A stretch of 7,819 nucleotides of DNA, taken from assembly GCA_030040215.1 (NCBI GenBank), contig JASHUD010000041.1, positions 1 to 7,819 on the forward strand, in the 5' to 3' direction. The translations under genes were made by a program, and so were the position numbers. The first letter of the stretch is position 1; every line of letters begins with the position of its first letter. Below are positions 5,324 to 7,819 of this stretch, in pieces. The notes below the pieces were generated by a model. The model worked only from the letters and a program-made list of their open reading frames with translations. It did not search any database and had not been told where the DNA came from. The DNA comes from Methylovirgula sp. (GTDB lineage: Bacteria > Pseudomonadota > Alphaproteobacteria > Rhizobiales > Beijerinckiaceae).

Positions 5324-6556
5324 ATGAGCATCGCGACGCTGGTCATCGCAGCGCTTGCCACGGCGGGCGTCGTCGTCCGGCCCTTCAATCTGCCGGAGGC
5401 GGTCTGGGCCGTCGGCGGCGCCGCGTTGCTGGTTCTCTTCGGGCTTCTGCCGATCCGTGACGCGGCCGCCGGAATCGCCAAAGGCACGGACGTCTATCTC
5501 TTTCTCGCCGGCATGATGCTGCTTGCCGATCTCGGCCGCCAGGAAGGTCTCTTCGATTGGTTGGCGGAATTCGCCGTCCGTCACGCCCGCGGTTCCGGCA
5601 AGCGGCTTTTTTTGCTCATTTATGGCGTCGGCGTGCTCGTTACCGTCTTCTTGTCGAACGATGCGACGGCAGTGGTGCTGACGCCCGCCGTTTATGCCGC
5701 CGCGAAGGCGGCGGGCGCGAAGCCGTTGCCTTATCTTTTCATCTGCGCCTTTGTCGCCAACGCAGCGAGTTTTGTGCTGCCGATTTCCAATCCGGCCAAT
5801 CTGGTCGTCTTCGGCGCGCACATGCCGCCGCTGGCGAGCTGGCTCGGCGCGTTTGCGCTTCCGTCGCTCGTTGCGATTGTTCTGACCTTCGCGGTGCTGC
5901 GCAGCAGAGTCGGCACCGCGATCGCAATCCCCGTGCGTGACGAACTGGCGCCGCGTCCGCTAAGCCGCGGCGGCTTCCTGGCCGGCCTCGGGATCTGCGC
6001 GACCGGCGTCGTTCTCCTCGCCGCTTCGGCGCGCGGCGTAAATCTCGGCCTGCCCACGTTCTGTGCCGGCGTCGCCACGGCTGTTCTTGTCCTTAGCCTT
6101 AATCGTCAGTCGCCTTGGCCGCTGTTCGCCGGCGTTTCTTGGAGCGTGTTGCCGCTCGTCGCCGGTCTTTTCGTGCTCGTCGAAGCGCTGCGCCATGTAG
6201 GCGTTATCGAAGCGCTTGCGCTGCTGGTGCGGCGCGCGGCGGTATATTGGCTCCCTGGAACCGCCATCGGTGCCGGCGCAATTGTGGCATTTGCCGCCAA
6301 TCTCACGAACAATCTGCCGGCCGCGCTGGTCGCCGGATCGAGCTTGGTGCATGCGCCGAGCTCGATTGTCGGCGCCGTGCTGATCGGCGTCGATCTTGGC
6401 CCCAACCTATCGGTCACGGGCTCGCTTGCCACGCTCTTGTGGCTGATCGCGCTGCGCCGCGAAGGCGAGACGATCGGCGCTTGCGACTTCTTGAAGCTGG
6501 GCATGATCGTCATGCCGCCGGCGCTGTTCGGCGCGTTGCTGGCCTCGATGGTCTAG
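5324..6556 (+). CDS. arsB: ArsB/NhaD-family transporter, probable arsenite efflux permease
   Basis: This 410-residue integral inner-membrane protein belongs to the ion transporter superfamily that contains ArsB (arsenite/antimonite:H+ antiport), NhaD and SLC13 carriers. Family landmarks include GKGTDVYLFLAGMMLLAD (53-69 region), the re-entrant loop FLSNDATAVVLTPAV (109-123), LPISNPANLVVFG (152-164), and the second-half counterpart ANLTNNLPAAL (325-335) with GVDLGPNLSVTGSLATLLW (355-373). The two N-D/N-N loops in opposite halves reflect the inverted repeat fold. About ten to twelve hydrophobic segments are visible. The length is slightly below the usual ~425-430. The start ATG at 5324 places the first membrane helix as in relatives, although no Shine-Dalgarno is seen and a hairpin precedes it. 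No arsR, arsC, arsA or acr3 is visible nearby, so arsenite as substrate rests on family resemblance alone; another oxyanion or Na+/H+ exchange is possible. Confidence 0.88.
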   Translation: MSIATLVIAALATAGVVVRPFNLPEAVWAVGGAALLVLFGLLPIRDAAAGIAKGTDVYLFLAGMMLLADLGRQEGLFDWLAEFAVRHARGSGKRLFLLIYGVGVLVTVFLSNDATAVVLTPAVYAAAKAAGAKPLPYLFICAFVANAASFVLPISNPANLVVFGAHMPPLASWLGAFALPSLVAIVLTFAVLRSRVGTAIAIPVRDELAPRPLSRGGFLAGLGICATGVVLLAASARGVNLGLPTFCAGVATAVLVLSLNRQSPWPLFAGVSWSVLPLVAGLFVLVEALRHVGVIEALALLVRRAAVYWLPGTAIGAGAIVAFAANLTNNLPAALVAGSSLVHAPSSIVGAVLIGVDLGPNLSVTGSLATLLWLIALRREGETIGACDFLKLGMIVMPPALFGALLASMV

Positions 6557-6564
6557 GCGCGCGG

Positions 6565-7344
6565 CTAATCCACCAAATCTTTCAGCACGTCGGTCAGCGC
6601 CTCCGGTTCTACTTTCACCGTACCCGTGAAAGGATGGTCGATGGCGACCACGATCAGCAGTTCCGCGAAGATCAGTGCGGAGAGCAGCCCCATCATGATG
6701 CTCTGCGCGCGCAGGTTCTTCGCGCCGAAGAACAGCGCGAAGGTGATCGTCACGGCAGCACCGCCAAAAAGAACGATCCATACGATGCCGGGAACGACGC
6801 CTTCCGCGGCGAGAAGCCTGGCGCGCCGTGCCTGGGTGAGCACGTCGAGCTGGTAGAACAATTCCGAAATAAGCGCGCTGTCGCGCTGTTCGCCGCTGGC
6901 TGCGGTCAGCAGCGCGCTATAGACCGATTCAAGCGCTTGGCTCGTCGGTTTGCTGTAGTGTCCATGCTCCATCGCCGGCCATTCGTCGGAAACGACCAGT
7001 TTGAGATAATTGCTGAGCGAAGTGCGAAGCGCGGCACCCGGCGCACCGGGAATACCCTGCGAGAGATGATAAATGGTTGCCGCCGCGCCGGCTTCCTTTG
7101 CGACGGTGGAATCGGCGTCGCTGTACTTCTGCCAAACGAGAATGATGGCGAAGGCGAGAAAGACCGCGTAGAGCACGCCGACCGTCGCGAATTTGAACCC
7201 GGCGACTTCGTTGTTGGCCGTCAGCTTGTCGAGCGCGATGTAGCGGCGCACGAGCGGCGGCCCGCACATCGACACGAACGTCGTCAGGCCGACCAGGATC
7301 AAGCCCGATACCCAGAGCGGCTGGCTGGTCAAGTACACGATCAT
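6565..7344 (-). CDS. DUF4239 (bestrophin-like) four-helix membrane protein
   Basis: This 259-residue protein matches the DUF4239 family, also called bestrophin-like, whose function is not established. Predicted membrane helices fall at ~10-32, ~48-70, ~183-207 and ~213-236, with a ~110-residue soluble domain between helices 2 and 3. Family hallmarks are NNEVAGFKFATVGVLYAVFLAF (split over 44-65), the VW..Y..AD.TV.KEA segment at 70-85, the SDEWPAM motif (119-125), QARRARLL (171-178), PGIVWIVLFGGA (185-196) and the closing DHPFTG (236-241). The start ATG at 7344-7342 has no clear Shine-Dalgarno, but it places the first helix correctly. Its stop is 8 bp from the stop of the convergent transporter gene, with no hairpin between them. 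The same-strand DUF6522 gene lies 147 bp upstream, so co-transcription is possible but not shown. Confidence 0.9.
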   Translation of the reverse strand: MIVYLTSQPLWVSGLILVGLTTFVSMCGPPLVRRYIALDKLTANNEVAGFKFATVGVLYAVFLAFAIILVWQKYSDADSTVAKEAGAAATIYHLSQGIPGAPGAALRTSLSNYLKLVVSDEWPAMEHGHYSKPTSQALESVYSALLTAASGEQRDSALISELFYQLDVLTQARRARLLAAEGVVPGIVWIVLFGGAAVTITFALFFGAKNLRAQSIMMGLLSALIFAELLIVVAIDHPFTGTVKVEPEALTDVLKDLVD

Positions 7345-7491
7345 GATACGAGGGCCGAGCAGCGGATGCGCTACTTACGCAGCGGAAGCCAGGGCAGGCA
7401 AGCTGGCGCCCCCGGATTTTTCTTCTGCCGCAGCTCGTTTGGGCGAGCCGATTGGCGCTAAATCTCTGATCTTATTGGAGCTCGGCGCCGG

Positions 7492-7770
7492 CTATCGGCG
7501 AGCGCGGCTTGCCCGTCGTGCACCAAAGTCGCTTCGCAGCCGTTGAATCACGTTCCCGCGCTCATCGACGACGAAACGAAGGCGCCTACTGTCCGAGAAA
7601 AACGTAAGCCGATATCGGCCGTCATCTCGGCCGACACCGCGTTCGCATATGCCTGTGATCCGGCCTCCCTGCATGCTCTCTCGCAGGAGCGATGGCGTTA
7701 TCCCAAAGCCTTCGGCGAGGATCGTTGCATCGATCTGAATCGCGTCGCGCTCGAGTTCGATCTTCAGCAT
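7492..7770 (-). CDS. Small DUF6522-type protein of unknown function
   Basis: This 92-residue soluble protein resembles the DUF6522 family: IQIDATILAEGFGITPSLLRESMQGG (split over 11-36), then a GRITGICERGVGRDDGRYRLTFFS stretch and RRLRFVVDERGNVIQR, ending in a basic tail RRASRARR. It looks like a small alpha/beta fold with two or three C-terminal strands, and no signal peptide or membrane helix. The chosen ATG at 7770-7768 matches where family members usually start, but no Shine-Dalgarno is visible and the frame remains open, without a stop, to the right edge at 7819, so a start further right cannot be excluded. The DUF4239 gene follows downstream on the same strand. The function is unknown and the neighbours do not settle it. 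Confidence 0.75.
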   Translation of the reverse strand: MLKIELERDAIQIDATILAEGFGITPSLLRESMQGGRITGICERGVGRDDGRYRLTFFSDSRRLRFVVDERGNVIQRLRSDFGARRASRARR

Positions 7771-7819
7771 CGGATGTGCTATTTCGCGCCGCCGCTCGCC
7801 CGGCCGAAATTTCCGAGCC

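Noticed and set aside
4749..5327. Leu-rich plus-strand frame of 192 codons resembling a membrane protein
   Set aside because: It is the complement of the Arg/Lys-rich DUF6496 gene, which automatically yields Leu- and Phe-rich translation; it has no family signature.
5168..5821. Upstream extension of the DUF6496 reading frame (about 218 more codons)
   Set aside because: The ATG at 5167 has an excellent ribosome binding site and is where the family core begins; the extension is mostly antisense to the transporter.
6115..7461. Open frame of 448 codons on the plus strand
   Set aside because: It runs out of frame through the transporter and antisense through the DUF4239 gene, with an Arg/Ala-heavy translation typical of a shadow frame.
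7378..7491. 38 sense codons in frame after the DUF6522 stop, before a TAA at 7377-7375 (possible readthrough or broken C-terminus)
   Set aside because: The protein already has a usual family length at the TAG, the extra codons contain no usable start near their beginning, and the Ala/Ser-rich translation matches nothing I recognise.

Overview
The window is a high-GC (roughly 60%) stretch of bacterial chromosome. Its protein families, codon use and a GC-rich palindromic intergenic repeat suggest an alphaproteobacterium, most likely of the Rhizobiales/Hyphomicrobiales (Beijerinckiaceae, Methylocystaceae or Bradyrhizobiaceae type). That placement is inferred from family resemblance; there is no rRNA or other marker gene to test it.

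Layout from left to right: (1) the 3' part of a methyl-accepting chemotaxis protein (+, cut by the window edge), with the signalling hairpin tip followed by a helical C-terminal region that looks like a degenerate CZB domain; (2) a convergent intergenic gap holding a ~105 bp palindromic repeat element; (3) a complete UvrD/PcrA-type helicase (-) with a TTG start; (4) a divergent gap with candidate regulatory sites; (5) a zinc-independent NAD(P)H:quinone-reductase-like MDR protein (+); (6) a stem-loop between convergent genes; (7) a small very basic DUF6496-type protein (-) whose C-terminal tail repeats Arg-Lys every five residues; (8) a divergent gap with a candidate EcfG (general stress) promoter and a leader hairpin; (9) an ArsB/NhaD-family membrane transporter (+); (10) a DUF4239 four-helix membrane protein (-), convergent with the transporter and 8 bp from it; (11) a small DUF6522-type protein (-) near the right edge.

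The genes do not form one pathway. Most neighbours are convergent or divergent single transcription units, so this reads as a housekeeping and stress mosaic: chemosensing, DNA repair, redox detoxification, DNA-binding or stress protein, and metalloid efflux. Two promoter-like matches to the alphaproteobacterial general stress consensus (GGAAC-N16-CGTT, one mismatch each) lie upstream of the oxidoreductase and the DUF6496 gene, which would fit a stress theme but is unproven. I found no tRNA, rRNA, CRISPR array, insertion sequence, phage gene or defence cassette, and no convincing undescribed multi-gene system. The most unusual items are the pentad-repeat basic tail, the zinc-ligand-poor CZB-like domain and the structured leader of the ArsB-type gene.
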